Shown here: positions 16,576 through 23,372 of the stretch, one piece after another | How positions within the stretch are numbered: the first letter of the stretch is position 1 | How the letters are laid out: each line of letters starts with the position of its first letter | IMG/VR virus record: IMGVR_UViG_3300033146_001182 | Span: 24,776-88,775 of that record | Length of the DNA stretch: 64,000 bases | Strand: one strand, 5' to 3' | DNA from: a virus | Position numbers and translations under genes: made by a program | The notes under the pieces: generated by a model | The model's input: only the letters and a program-made list of their open reading frames with translations | The model's database searches: none | Told to the model about the DNA's origin: nothing

Positions 16576-16945
16576 TCACCACCTTATTTGATGATGGAAC
16601 TACAGGAGTTTCATCATCATTATTATAACACACTTTATTATCATATAATTCTTGCCAATGTTCTACTTGTTTGTAAGCAGCTTCTAATTGTTCTTTTATT
16701 GCATTATTAGATTTCATCCATTCATCTGCTTGATTGTTACATGTACTAATTGCATCTAATAAATCACTTTCATTACTCTTACAAGTATTGAAATTATTTT
16801 CCATTAGAACTATTGATGCTTTAAGTTTTTCTATTTTTGCATCTTGTATTTTATTATTAGTATATAATGTTCCACATATTAACACTAATACAATAATTGC
16901 TAATATTGCTGGTTTCTTTATAAAATTTAATACCATCATCCACAT
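16520..16945 (-). CDS. Inner-membrane spanin (Rz-like)
   Basis: 141 aa. One N-terminal transmembrane segment (AILAIIVLVLICGTLYTNN, about 13-31), then a periplasmic coiled-coil region (KIEKLKASIVLMENNFNTC, QLEAAYKQVEHWQELY). The size, topology and out-of-frame overlap with the lipoprotein gene make this the i-spanin partner. Confidence 0.8.
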   Translation of the reverse strand: MWMMVLNFIKKPAILAIIVLVLICGTLYTNNKIQDAKIEKLKASIVLMENNFNTCKSNESDLLDAISTCNNQADEWMKSNNAIKEQLEAAYKQVEHWQELYDNKVCYNNDDETPVVPSSNKVVNDEKSIDAVNRLNDIFNN

Positions 16946-16966
16946 TTTTTATATTCCTATGATTCT

Positions 16967-17206
16967 TTATTTTGGTTTGGTTGAATTGAATAATACAGTC
17001 TTTTTAAGGATATTATAAGTTGCTGTAATATACAACATTTGTGTATGTGCTGCTGTGATATCTGTAGTTGTGAATGCCCATTTCCACATAGCAAGTCCAA
17101 ATGTCATCCAAAAAGCAACTCTACCAACAGACATATTTGTATATTCACCTTCTGGATTTCTTTCTGATATCAATGAAATAAAGAAGTTTGATTTTTTCTT
17201 TTCCAT
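16967..17206 (-). CDS. Small membrane protein, holin candidate
   Basis: 79 aa. N-terminal soluble part (FFISLISERNPEGEYTNMS), one clear hydrophobic segment (VGRVAFWMTFGLAMWKWAF) and a second weaker one (MLYITATYNILKKTVLF). Being first in the transcription unit that continues into the spanins suggests a holin-type role. Two TATAAATA late boxes lie directly upstream. Function is inferred from position and topology. Confidence 0.55.
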   Translation of the reverse strand: MEKKKSNFFISLISERNPEGEYTNMSVGRVAFWMTFGLAMWKWAFTTTDITAAHTQMLYITATYNILKKTVLFNSTKPK

Positions 17207-17223
17207 AATTCCCCCAATACACT

Positions 17224-17246
17224 TATTTATATTATAGGTATTTATA
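17224..17246 (-). promoter_or_regulatory. Two T4-type late promoter boxes
   Basis: TATAAATA occurs at 17224-17231 and again at 17239-17246 on the minus strand, just upstream of the holin candidate and just downstream of the JAB gene terminator. They would start the late operon running down to 12.3 kb. Confidence 0.65.
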
Positions 17247-17254
17247 TAAAAAAA

Positions 17255-17283
17255 TAGGGTGATACCCGAAAGGCATCACCCCA
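17255..17283 (-). terminator. Terminator after the JAB peptidase gene
   Basis: 10-bp stem with one G-U pair (17257-17266 with 17272-17281), 5-base loop, followed on the minus strand by seven T. It separates the ubiquitin-like module from the late lysis operon. Confidence 0.85.
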
Positions 17284-17309
17284 ATTTCATAGGAGGAAAT
17301 TAATTTTTA

Positions 17310-18419
17310 CTAATGAATAATTCTTATATTAACAGGTTCTTCTTCAACAATTTCTTCCTCTGTCAAATCACAGATTGAATCATCGTTGTCATCGGTATCA
17401 ATTTTAATATCAATACCATATGATACTTGGTGATAACCTGTTTGTCCACCAGTACCACTTTCTTCATCTTCGGTTGTCCAATTTTCAACTTCATTTTTTG
17501 TTGTATCTTCAATGGACTCCCATTCTTCCTCTTCCCATTCCTCATCAGTCATGACCATAGTTTGTTCTTCTTCCATTTGTTGAAGAAGATGAAGTTCTTG
17601 GTCAGCAGTTCCATCTTCAATCAATTCAGTAATATCATCATCTGAATAATATTTACTTAATGATGTACGAAGTTCTTTTTCCATTTTAGGAGTGTAATAC
17701 AAACCTGTTACTGGATGAAGATGTCGTGTTACAACATCTTTTGAAATTGAAGAATCAATATCACTAAAATGATTAACATAAACAGGACGATTGGAATTGA
17801 TTTTAGAAGTAAACTCTTTTTCAAAAGCATCTTCATCAAGAACTTTCTTATGTTTTACTGAAAAAGTCAAATCTTCAGCAAGAATATAAGAACCACAAAG
17901 GGTCTTCATTCTTACTTGTCCTTTAATTGGTGAAGAAGGGTTAGTTGAAACTACAATTGAAACATCATGGTTTTGATTAATATAAGCATCATCAGTTCCA
18001 CTAAAAAATGCTCCCATTGTATGGTGTGAATGGATAACACCAATGATTTTACGACCATCACTCCAACCATATTCAACATTATAAACATTAACTCCTGTTA
18101 CTTCTTGACTATCAGGAATAATAATATCAGTTACCAGAACATGTTTTTGTTCATGATTAACTTCACCTTCCAGATAAGCCAACCATTCCAAAGTTGGGTA
18201 ATAATCTTGAAGTTTTTTGATTTTCTCATCAGCCAAAACTTCAAATTCAACCTTATATTTAGGAACGGTCATATGACCACATGTTTTGATGATTTTAATA
18301 CCAGCATCCCAACAAGTATTTGCTGCGGCAATTTGTTTGGCAAATGCCCCACCCTTATTATGTTTTTTAATAAGTGCGTCCATTTCCTCATTGGTCATTG
18401 GTTTCAAATGATTTTTCAT
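17310..18419 (-). CDS. JAMM/JAB metallopeptidase of the ubiquitin-like module
   Basis: 369 aa. Zinc JAMM motif complete: Glu in LEGEV (84 or 86) and GVIHSHHTMGAFFSGTDD with His130-x-His132, Ser140 and Asp143 (H-x-H-x7-S-x2-D). In related systems this peptidase removes a ubiquitin-like protein (Ubl) from conjugates or trims the Ubl. The C-terminal ~110 residues are very acidic and probably unstructured (DEEWEEEEWESIEDTT). It has its own promoter and a terminator. Part of the set Ubl, E2, E1, JAB between 17.3 and 20.5 kb. Confidence 0.9.
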   Translation of the reverse strand: MKNHLKPMTNEEMDALIKKHNKGGAFAKQIAAANTCWDAGIKIIKTCGHMTVPKYKVEFEVLADEKIKKLQDYYPTLEWLAYLEGEVNHEQKHVLVTDIIIPDSQEVTGVNVYNVEYGWSDGRKIIGVIHSHHTMGAFFSGTDDAYINQNHDVSIVVSTNPSSPIKGQVRMKTLCGSYILAEDLTFSVKHKKVLDEDAFEKEFTSKINSNRPVYVNHFSDIDSSISKDVVTRHLHPVTGLYYTPKMEKELRTSLSKYYSDDDITELIEDGTADQELHLLQQMEEEQTMVMTDEEWEEEEWESIEDTTKNEVENWTTEDEESGTGGQTGYHQVSYGIDIKIDTDDNDDSICDLTEEEIVEEEPVNIRIIH

Positions 18420-18449
18420 ATTAAATCCTTATAGTTTATTTGTTATCAG

Positions 18450-18473
18450 ATGGGGCTAGTATAACCTAACCCC
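18450..18473 (-). promoter_or_regulatory. Inverted repeat over the JAB promoter, possible operator
   Basis: Minus-strand GGGGTTAG and CTAGCCCC can pair (one G-U) around a 6-base loop. It overlaps the -10 box and spacer of the JAB promoter, so it may be a repressor site or an RNA hairpin at the 5' end. Confidence 0.4.
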
Positions 18474-18486
18474 ATGATTCTGTCAA
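18458..18486 (-). promoter_or_regulatory. Promoter of the JAB peptidase gene
   Basis: TTGACA (18481-18486), 17 bp, TATACT (18458-18463) on the minus strand, followed by the leader element ATCTGATAAC shared with the E1 and E2 genes. Confidence 0.8.
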
Positions 18487-18488
18487 GA

Positions 18489-19082
18489 TTAAACAGAATA
18501 GAAATCTTTCAAATGACAACCCATTTCACCACCTGAATATTTCATTACTTTTCCAACAACCAGTGCGGCAGCCATAATGGCAGGAACAGCCCAAGATGGG
18601 GTAACACGATAACCATCTTGTGTATCACCAACATCCCAAGAAGCAACACGGTCATTGATAGACATACGTTCACCATCATAACCTGATTTTACATACTTAG
18701 CACCATTCTCATCTGCCATTCGTTGATTTTCAAGTTGTGATTTATGGTTATCAGTACAATCAATAACCCAATCAACATTTTTTGGATAAGTATGGTCTTT
18801 CAGTGGAAATGGAAATGCCTTCACTTTTGTATCAGGACGAAGTTGTTTAATAACAGTTTTGACAATATCAGCTTTATTTTTACCGATAAAATCAGCTGTT
18901 ACATCCAACCGATTAAGATTAGATTCTTCCAAAGTATCAGGGTCAAAAACATACAGTTCTTTGATACCAGACATTGCCAAAAGTTTAGCAACATGAAAAC
19001 CAATTCCGCCAGCACCAACTACTAATACTTTCAAATCAGTATTAATTCCTTCAATCAATTCTTGCCGATTGTAAATGGACAT
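18489..19082 (-). CDS. E1/ThiF-like activating enzyme of the ubiquitin-like module
   Basis: 197 aa. Rossmann adenylation core: VVGAGGIGFHVAKLL (residues 21-35), FDPDTLEESNLNR (46-58, with the Asp and Asn/Arg residues that bind ATP), KADIVK (70-75) and DCTDNHKSQ (108-116). Candidate catalytic cysteine is Cys189 in GEMGCHLKD; the CxxC zinc pairs of ThiF/MoeB are absent. It would adenylate the Ubl C-terminus and pass it to the E2-like protein. It has its own promoter and probably reads through into the JAB gene. Confidence 0.9.
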   Translation of the reverse strand: MSIYNRQELIEGINTDLKVLVVGAGGIGFHVAKLLAMSGIKELYVFDPDTLEESNLNRLDVTADFIGKNKADIVKTVIKQLRPDTKVKAFPFPLKDHTYPKNVDWVIDCTDNHKSQLENQRMADENGAKYVKSGYDGERMSINDRVASWDVGDTQDGYRVTPSWAVPAIMAAALVVGKVMKYSGGEMGCHLKDFYSV

Positions 19083-19120
19083 AATTTTTTCCTTTCAAAT
19101 AATCGTTATCAGATAGATAT

Positions 19121-19149
19121 ATAATACGAAATTAAGTTTGATTTGTCAA
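19121..19149 (-). promoter_or_regulatory. Promoter of the E1/ThiF gene
   Basis: TTGACA (19144-19149), 17 bp, TATTAT (19121-19126) on the minus strand. The leader carries ATCTGATAACGA and then AAAGGAAA before the ATG. Confidence 0.8.
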
Positions 19150-19151
19150 GA

Positions 19152-19183
19152 AAAGATTGGGCGAAATAAATCACCCAATCTTT
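19152..19183 (-). terminator. Terminator after the E2-like gene
   Basis: Perfect 10-bp stem (19152-19161 with 19174-19183), 12-base loop, short T-run on the minus strand. It lies immediately upstream of the E1 promoter. Confidence 0.75.
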
Positions 19184-19191
19184 CCTCATTA

Positions 19192-20052
19192 TCAGGTTGA
19201 CCAGACAGAACCAACATTATCTGATACATCTTGTGTGATACCAGACCGTTCATCTGCCCTTGAGACAGAATACTGGACATCTTCACCACGATTAAGAAGA
19301 TGTTGTTGGAGGGTTGAAAGTCTAGGCAATCCTGTTGGTGTGGTAGTTCCTGGTGATGCTGAATTGACATTTTCCAAAACAACCAAGGCTTCACGACCAA
19401 TTGCCAAAATATCATCAGGTGAAGACCAAGTTTGTGGATGTCGCCAATCACCCCAACAATCAGAAGAACGACCCATTGCGTGATAATGTGAAAACTTATC
19501 TAATCCAATGGTTTTACGGACGATAACTTCATTTACACGGTCATCTTCTGTTTTAATTTCAATAGTAACAGGTGAAATAAGACGTTTGGAGTATTTTGGT
19601 TCAATTGGACGACCATCAACATATTTTGGCCAGTATACACCTTGATACAACCAAACCATACGACCATTACCATTTGAAACAACAGACAAACCAGCTTTTG
19701 CGTGTTCACGAGTAATATTTGGCATAATATTACTTGAGTTCAATCGTTCCTGTAATTCACGTTCTTTTTCTTCATAATCCATACGGTTTTGTTCAACCAT
19801 ATAAGACATTTCTGACATTTTTTCATTCAGAACTGATTTGATTTGTTGAAGTTTTTCGGTAAGTTTAGCAGAATATTCTGCCCGAATATCGTCTTCTGGT
19901 AGAGAAAATTCCTCAGTAATTTCAAGTTTCACCACCCGTCCACCGATACGAACAGTCATTCCCTCAGATTTTACGTCATCAATTGAAACACTATCAAGAG
20001 TGTTATCAATAGAATCTTTAATATCTTCAACAACAGATGTATCCCAAGCCAT
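19192..20052 (-). CDS. E2-like conjugating enzyme of the ubiquitin-like module
   Basis: 286 aa. The N-terminal ~55 residues form a small beta region, then a coiled coil (about 60-105), then a UBC-like domain (about 118-235): a beta meander (GRMVWLYQGVYWPKYV, SPVTIEIKTEDD), then FSHYHAMGRSSDCWGDW and TWSSPDDILAIGREALVVLE. The His-x(n)-Cys-x-G-x-W pattern, the W-SP turn and the following helix ending in N match E2 enzymes. Cys199 is the only cysteine and so the presumed catalytic residue. Own promoter and terminator. Confidence 0.8.
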   Translation of the reverse strand: MAWDTSVVEDIKDSIDNTLDSVSIDDVKSEGMTVRIGGRVVKLEITEEFSLPEDDIRAEYSAKLTEKLQQIKSVLNEKMSEMSYMVEQNRMDYEEKERELQERLNSSNIMPNITREHAKAGLSVVSNGNGRMVWLYQGVYWPKYVDGRPIEPKYSKRLISPVTIEIKTEDDRVNEVIVRKTIGLDKFSHYHAMGRSSDCWGDWRHPQTWSSPDDILAIGREALVVLENVNSASPGTTTPTGLPRLSTLQQHLLNRGEDVQYSVSRADERSGITQDVSDNVGSVWST

Positions 20053-20088
20053 AATGTTTTCCTTTCTTTTTCGTTATCAGATGAATAT

Positions 20089-20117
20089 ATAATACTATTC
20101 TTTTCAGGTGGTGTCAA
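20089..20117 (-). promoter_or_regulatory. Promoter of the E2-like gene
   Basis: TTGACA (20112-20117), 17 bp, TATTAT (20089-20094) on the minus strand. The leader contains ATCTGATAACGA followed by AAAGGAAA. Confidence 0.8.
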
Positions 20118-20125
20118 GAGGAAAA

Positions 20126-20160
20126 AATACAGGATTGAGGTTTTAATTCAATCCTGTATT
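20126..20160 (-). terminator. Terminator after the ubiquitin-like protein gene
   Basis: Perfect 13-bp stem (20126-20138 with 20148-20160) around a 9-base loop, followed on the minus strand by six T. Confidence 0.9.
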
Positions 20161-20182
20161 TTTAATTGAAGTTACGTTATTT

Positions 20183-20395
20183 CTAACCAGCCACTTCATA
20201 AGGCTTAATTTCCAGTGCCATGCCACTTTCCATATTAGCTGGAGCAGTAGCAGGGTCAATTTCCGAACCATTCAGAATAACACGGAATTTCCCAAGTCCA
20301 GCATCTTTTGCGGCACTAATTACGGTATCTTTGAAGGAAGTTCCCTCAGTGATGGTAGAAGTAGAACCATTGATAGTCAGAGTTGCGTTTGCCAT
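20183..20395 (-). CDS. Ubiquitin-like protein (ThiS/MoaD/Ub beta-grasp)
   Basis: 70 aa. Beta-grasp pattern: two strands (ATLTINGSTSTITEG), helix (SFKDTVISAAKDAGL), strand (KFRVILNGSEID), turn (PATAPANMESG) and last strand MALEIKPYEVAG. It ends in Ala-Gly rather than Gly-Gly, with no extra C-terminal residues, so the terminus is ready for E1 activation. Tandem strong promoters and AGGAG before the ATG suggest it is the most expressed member of the module, as expected for the modifier itself. Confidence 0.8.
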   Translation of the reverse strand: MANATLTINGSTSTITEGTSFKDTVISAAKDAGLGKFRVILNGSEIDPATAPANMESGMALEIKPYEVAG

Positions 20396-20443
20396 AATAT
20401 TTCTCCTATTTAAGTTGTGGGATATTTCCCGTTGATGATTAGT

Positions 20444-20472
20444 ATAATAACCAATCTAAAATCATTTGTCAA
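20444..20472 (-). promoter_or_regulatory. Proximal promoter of the ubiquitin-like gene
   Basis: TTGACA (20467-20472), 17 bp, TATTAT (20444-20449), minus strand. The leader has a small GGGA/TCCC hairpin before AGGAG. Confidence 0.8.
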
Positions 20473-20504
20473 TACTTTTTTATTTTTTATTTTTCCCGAA
20501 GACA

Positions 20505-20539
20505 AGTAAGATAATAACAAAATCATCTTACTCTGTCAA
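20505..20539 (-). promoter_or_regulatory. Distal promoter of the ubiquitin-like gene with operator-like inverted repeat
   Basis: TTGACA (20534-20539), 17 bp, TATTAT (20511-20516), minus strand. A perfect 8-bp inverted repeat, AGTAAGAT (20505-20512) and ATCTTACT (20525-20532), spans the spacer and -10, a good place for a repressor or activator. Confidence 0.7.
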
Positions 20540-20545
20540 CGATTT

Positions 20546-21001
20546 TTATTCAACATTCCATGATTTATTTTCTTCAATTTTGTTAAGATCCCCTAATGGA
20601 AGACCACAACTTTTTCTAAGAAAATTCCAACCATAGATACGACCATTTGTATCAAAATCTGGTTTTTCAATCAATTTAATGTCATCAGTTGACCACATAT
20701 TTTGATTTTTTTGTACCATTTCAATCCATTGAACATATTGAGTATGATAATCGTAATATCTATCAATATCAGCTTGTGTTGGATTGATAGTAAGGTCTTC
20801 ATTTAGAATGATTTTTAATTGTTCATCAACATATTCTTGTGCTTTAACAACATCATAAACATTTTTTAATAATTTAACATCTTCTTCTGTTAGTTGAACT
20901 GGTTGATTTTGTTGAACTTTTTCTTGTTCATTAATTTTTTTAATTTCGTCAGATAATAACCACCGTTCTATTTTACCACTTAGATTTTTGAAAAATCCCA
21001 T
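20546..21001 (-). CDS. Hypothetical helical protein, 151 aa
   Basis: Helical and charged (KLLKNVYDVVKAQEYVDEQL), with a C-terminal segment PDFDTNGRIYGWNFLRKSCG. Lies directly downstream of the sliding clamp gene (15-base gap) and is probably co-transcribed with it. No family recognised. Confidence 0.65.
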   Translation of the reverse strand: MGFFKNLSGKIERWLLSDEIKKINEQEKVQQNQPVQLTEEDVKLLKNVYDVVKAQEYVDEQLKIILNEDLTINPTQADIDRYYDYHTQYVQWIEMVQKNQNMWSTDDIKLIEKPDFDTNGRIYGWNFLRKSCGLPLGDLNKIEENKSWNVE

Positions 21002-21016
21002 AACTAACCCTTTCCG

Positions 21017-21754
21017 TTATTCTTCTAATTTAGATAATAGGTAATACTTTTCACTACTGTCATTATTTTCAAATAATACCATACCAGCACCTTGTGCGTC
21101 AACCCAAGTAAACTTTGCAGTAAAATTATTTAGGTTTTCATTGATACATTGTAATACAGCATTAAAGTTCTTAAAATCAAAACAAATATCAATATCATCA
21201 TGATCAATTTCACCCAATTCAAAATTGATTCCATTGGCAAACCGATTGGTTCTATCAGTTGTTTCCACACTAAACTTTTTATCTTTTACTGTAAAATAAA
21301 CTTTTTCAAACTTACCAGCAACTTTACGGATTTTATCAAAATATTCACCAACTTCTGGTGTCAATTCAAGTTCATAAAATGCAGGAATATTTGGTTCTTG
21401 TCCAGTGAATGTAGTGACAAATGAAGACATACAAAAATGAAGATTTGTTCTATGCCTACCATCCTTCAATGTTAATTTATCATCTGTTACTATAGCATTT
21501 ACTGTTTCACTATCAATGAGATTAAGATACGGTTTAACCTTCATATTAGGTTCATCAAAATTAAGTTCAATTTCACCTTGAATTTCATTGATGGCTTCGT
21601 TTTTTAAGTCAAGATAAACAACAACTGTATTATTGGCACTCCTCATTTTTGTTGTAATTTTCTCATTATCAGCTTTTAACTGAACAGATGGAATTACATA
21701 ATTAAGAGTTGCTTTCTTAATAACTTCCTGTAATTGTTCTACATTTATAATCAT
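21017..21754 (-). CDS. 45: DNA polymerase sliding clamp (gp45-like)
   Basis: 245 aa, close to T4 gp45 (228). A basic N-terminal helix region (LQEVIKKATLNYVIPSVQLK) precedes two repeated clamp-like halves; the second half has FDFKNFNAVLQCINEN followed by FTAKFTWVDAQGAGMVLFE, and the protein ends in a polymerase-family C-terminus (KYYLLSKLEE). It tethers the gp43-type polymerase and in T4 also activates late transcription at TATAAATA promoters. Strong promoter upstream; clamp-loader genes are 1-3 kb away. Confidence 0.85.
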   Translation of the reverse strand: MIINVEQLQEVIKKATLNYVIPSVQLKADNEKITTKMRSANNTVVVYLDLKNEAINEIQGEIELNFDEPNMKVKPYLNLIDSETVNAIVTDDKLTLKDGRHRTNLHFCMSSFVTTFTGQEPNIPAFYELELTPEVGEYFDKIRKVAGKFEKVYFTVKDKKFSVETTDRTNRFANGINFELGEIDHDDIDICFDFKNFNAVLQCINENLNNFTAKFTWVDAQGAGMVLFENNDSSEKYYLLSKLEE

Positions 21755-21789
21755 TTATACTAATTCTCCTTAGATTTTTTTATAAGAGA

Positions 21790-21818
21790 ATTGTATCATA
21801 TCATTACATATATGTAAA
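21790..21818 (-). promoter_or_regulatory. Promoter of the sliding clamp gene
   Basis: TTTACA (21813-21818), 17 bp, TACAAT (21790-21795), minus strand. Confidence 0.7.
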
Positions 21819-22097
21819 TCAACTATTTTTTGTAGTCCAAACTTTTTCAGATTTTCGTTTTTTTAATTCACCAAGATAGGAATGAAGAAGGAATTGTTGT
21901 TTTACTGTAGGTTTGAACTTCTTCAACATTAAACCAGCACAAAAAGCATTAATAATTGTCCAAGTATTGAATTCAAAATCAATTACACAAGCAATATTCA
22001 TGGCAAATATAATAGCACATAAAAAACTCCATAGTTCTTCTTTGTAAATCAATTTTGTAATACCTTTAATTTCTTCATCTAAGTTCAACTTGTCCAT
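21819..22097 (-). CDS. Small membrane protein, 92 aa
   Basis: Two hydrophobic segments (LWSFLCAIIFAMNIACVI and WTIINAFCAGLML) flanked by charged ends, ending KKRKSEKVWTTKNS. Overlaps the methylase gene by 13 bases. Function unknown. Confidence 0.65.
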   Translation of the reverse strand: MDKLNLDEEIKGITKLIYKEELWSFLCAIIFAMNIACVIDFEFNTWTIINAFCAGLMLKKFKPTVKQQFLLHSYLGELKKRKSEKVWTTKNS

Positions 22098-22600
22098 AAT
22101 TCCACCTTTCTGTTTGGGTTCAATGTAATTAACTTACCTTTTAAGCCACTTGTTTTAACTGATTTAATATTATTTTCACCATATACAACTAAACAACTTG
22201 GTGCATTTGCCGTATTAGTAATCTTACCAGAAATATGATGAAACTTCAACCTTCCTTTGAAAAAAAATATCGCATCTGCCTTATTCCATATTTGTTCATG
22301 AAATCCAATAGTTTCAGTTCTAGCAAATATTAAACCAATACCATTACCGTGTTTATGTAATTTTTCCATCCATTTGAAAGTTTCTCTCCCATAAGGTGGA
22401 TTACACCATACTCTACCATACCATTCTTGTCGTAAACCATTATCTAATGTTGAATAATGATTTTTTGCTGTATCCCAAGGTCTTACATCAGGAAGTGGTG
22501 AACATGGGTCTAAATCAAACTCACCTAATGATTCAATAATATATGGTGGAGTTAACCATTCTTCTTTATTGTGTGTATTTGTATTAAAATCTTTAGACAT
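22085..22600 (-). CDS. Phage DNA N6-adenine methyltransferase (Dam-type)
   Basis: 171 aa. N-terminus NKEEWLTPPYIIESLGEFDLDPCS and the catalytic motif VWCNPPYGRETFKWMEK are typical of the phage Dam family (DNA N-6-adenine-methyltransferase). A FARTETIGFHEQIW segment and a C-terminal strand pair (FFFKGRLKFHHISG) complete the short domain. Probably protects phage DNA from host restriction. Confidence 0.9.
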   Translation of the reverse strand: MSKDFNTNTHNKEEWLTPPYIIESLGEFDLDPCSPLPDVRPWDTAKNHYSTLDNGLRQEWYGRVWCNPPYGRETFKWMEKLHKHGNGIGLIFARTETIGFHEQIWNKADAIFFFKGRLKFHHISGKITNTANAPSCLVVYGENNIKSVKTSGLKGKLITLNPNRKVELWTS

Positions 22601-22965
22601 TTATTTCTCCGTTAAGGATAATGCTGCTTCTCGTTTAGAAATACCATACATTTCAACTAACTCATTGATTAGTTTTTCTTTATCTTTTGCTACTTTTGTT
22701 TTTTTAGTGAACTTTAAGTATCTTTTACCTTTTGGGATGATGTTTACATAATACTTGAAAATTAATTCATCTGGCAAGGAAAATTGATATTTATTTATTT
22801 CATTAACATATTTTATAATATTAGGATCTTCACTAAGAAACAATGATAATACAAAAGCTGAAAACTCTTTTGGTTCATATTCACAAGGTTGTTTTAGTGT
22901 TATAGCATTAAGAACTTCTGTTAGGTGATTTTTCTTTTTTGGATTTTTTGTTTTTGTTTTTGCCA
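22601..22965 (-). CDS. 62: Clamp loader small subunit (gp62-like)
   Basis: 121 aa from the ATG preceded by GAGGGAAGAA (start MAKTKTKNP). The core YVNEINKYQFSLPDELIF then YYVNIIPKGKRYLKF resembles the conserved middle of T4-type gp62. Shorter than T4 gp62 (187 aa). Its place between clamp (gp45) and clamp-loader ATPase (gp44) genes fits the T4 order 44-62-45. Confidence 0.65.
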
Positions 22966-23072
22966 TTTCTTCCCTCATGTTTATGATTTTTCATACAATC
23001 ATTCATAGAATCCTGTAGATTTTTAATAATATCAGGATTTAATTTTGCTGGTTTTTTCTTATTTTTACCCAT
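22908..23072 (-). CDS. Small basic protein, 54 aa, overlapping the gp62-like gene
   Basis: MGKNKKKPAKLNPDIIKNLQ, then a Lys/Asn-rich tail. GGAG lies nine bases upstream and the start overlaps the preceding stop (TAAATG). Its 3' third overlaps the start of the gp62-like gene in another frame. T4-type regA would be expected near here, but this does not resemble it. Confidence 0.45.
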   Translation of the reverse strand: MGKNKKKPAKLNPDIIKNLQDSMNDCMKNHKHEGRNGKNKNKKSKKEKSPNRSS

Positions 23073-23372
23073 TTATTCTATCTCCATAATGTTTTCAAAT
23101 ATATGCCAAATTAAAGAATTACTATTCATTGACACTGTTCCAATAAATCTTAATGTATGTTCATAATTCATAGGATTACCAGTTCCAAATACTCTAATTC
23201 GTCTTGGAACTAAAGGATTCTCATCATTCAATTTTACCCACATATATAATGAATCAATCATTTCTCCATATGTTGGTGGTTGAGACATTACACTAAGGAT
23301 TTCTGCATCTTTCGGTAGGTTAATTATTTGAAAATCAGTTACTTCCAGTTTATATTTATATATTTTTTCCAT
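23073..23372 (-). CDS. Small beta-rich phage protein (DUF7352-like), 99 aa
   Basis: KIYKYKLEVTDFQIINLPKD followed by AEILSVMSQPP, an LYMWVKLNDENP strand, RRIRVFGTGNPM and LIWHIFENIMEIE. This pattern (YKL...D.Q.I.LP..A.IL, then FGTG, then H.FE) recurs in many phage and plasmid small proteins of unknown role. Overlaps the gp44-like gene by one base. Confidence 0.6.
   Translation of the reverse strand: MEKIYKYKLEVTDFQIINLPKDAEILSVMSQPPTYGEMIDSLYMWVKLNDENPLVPRRIRVFGTGNPMNYEHTLRFIGTVSMNSNSLIWHIFENIMEIE

Noticed and set aside
22908-23072. Assignment of the 54-aa basic ORF as RegA
   Set aside because: T4 RegA is 122 aa with a different sequence; only the map position is similar.
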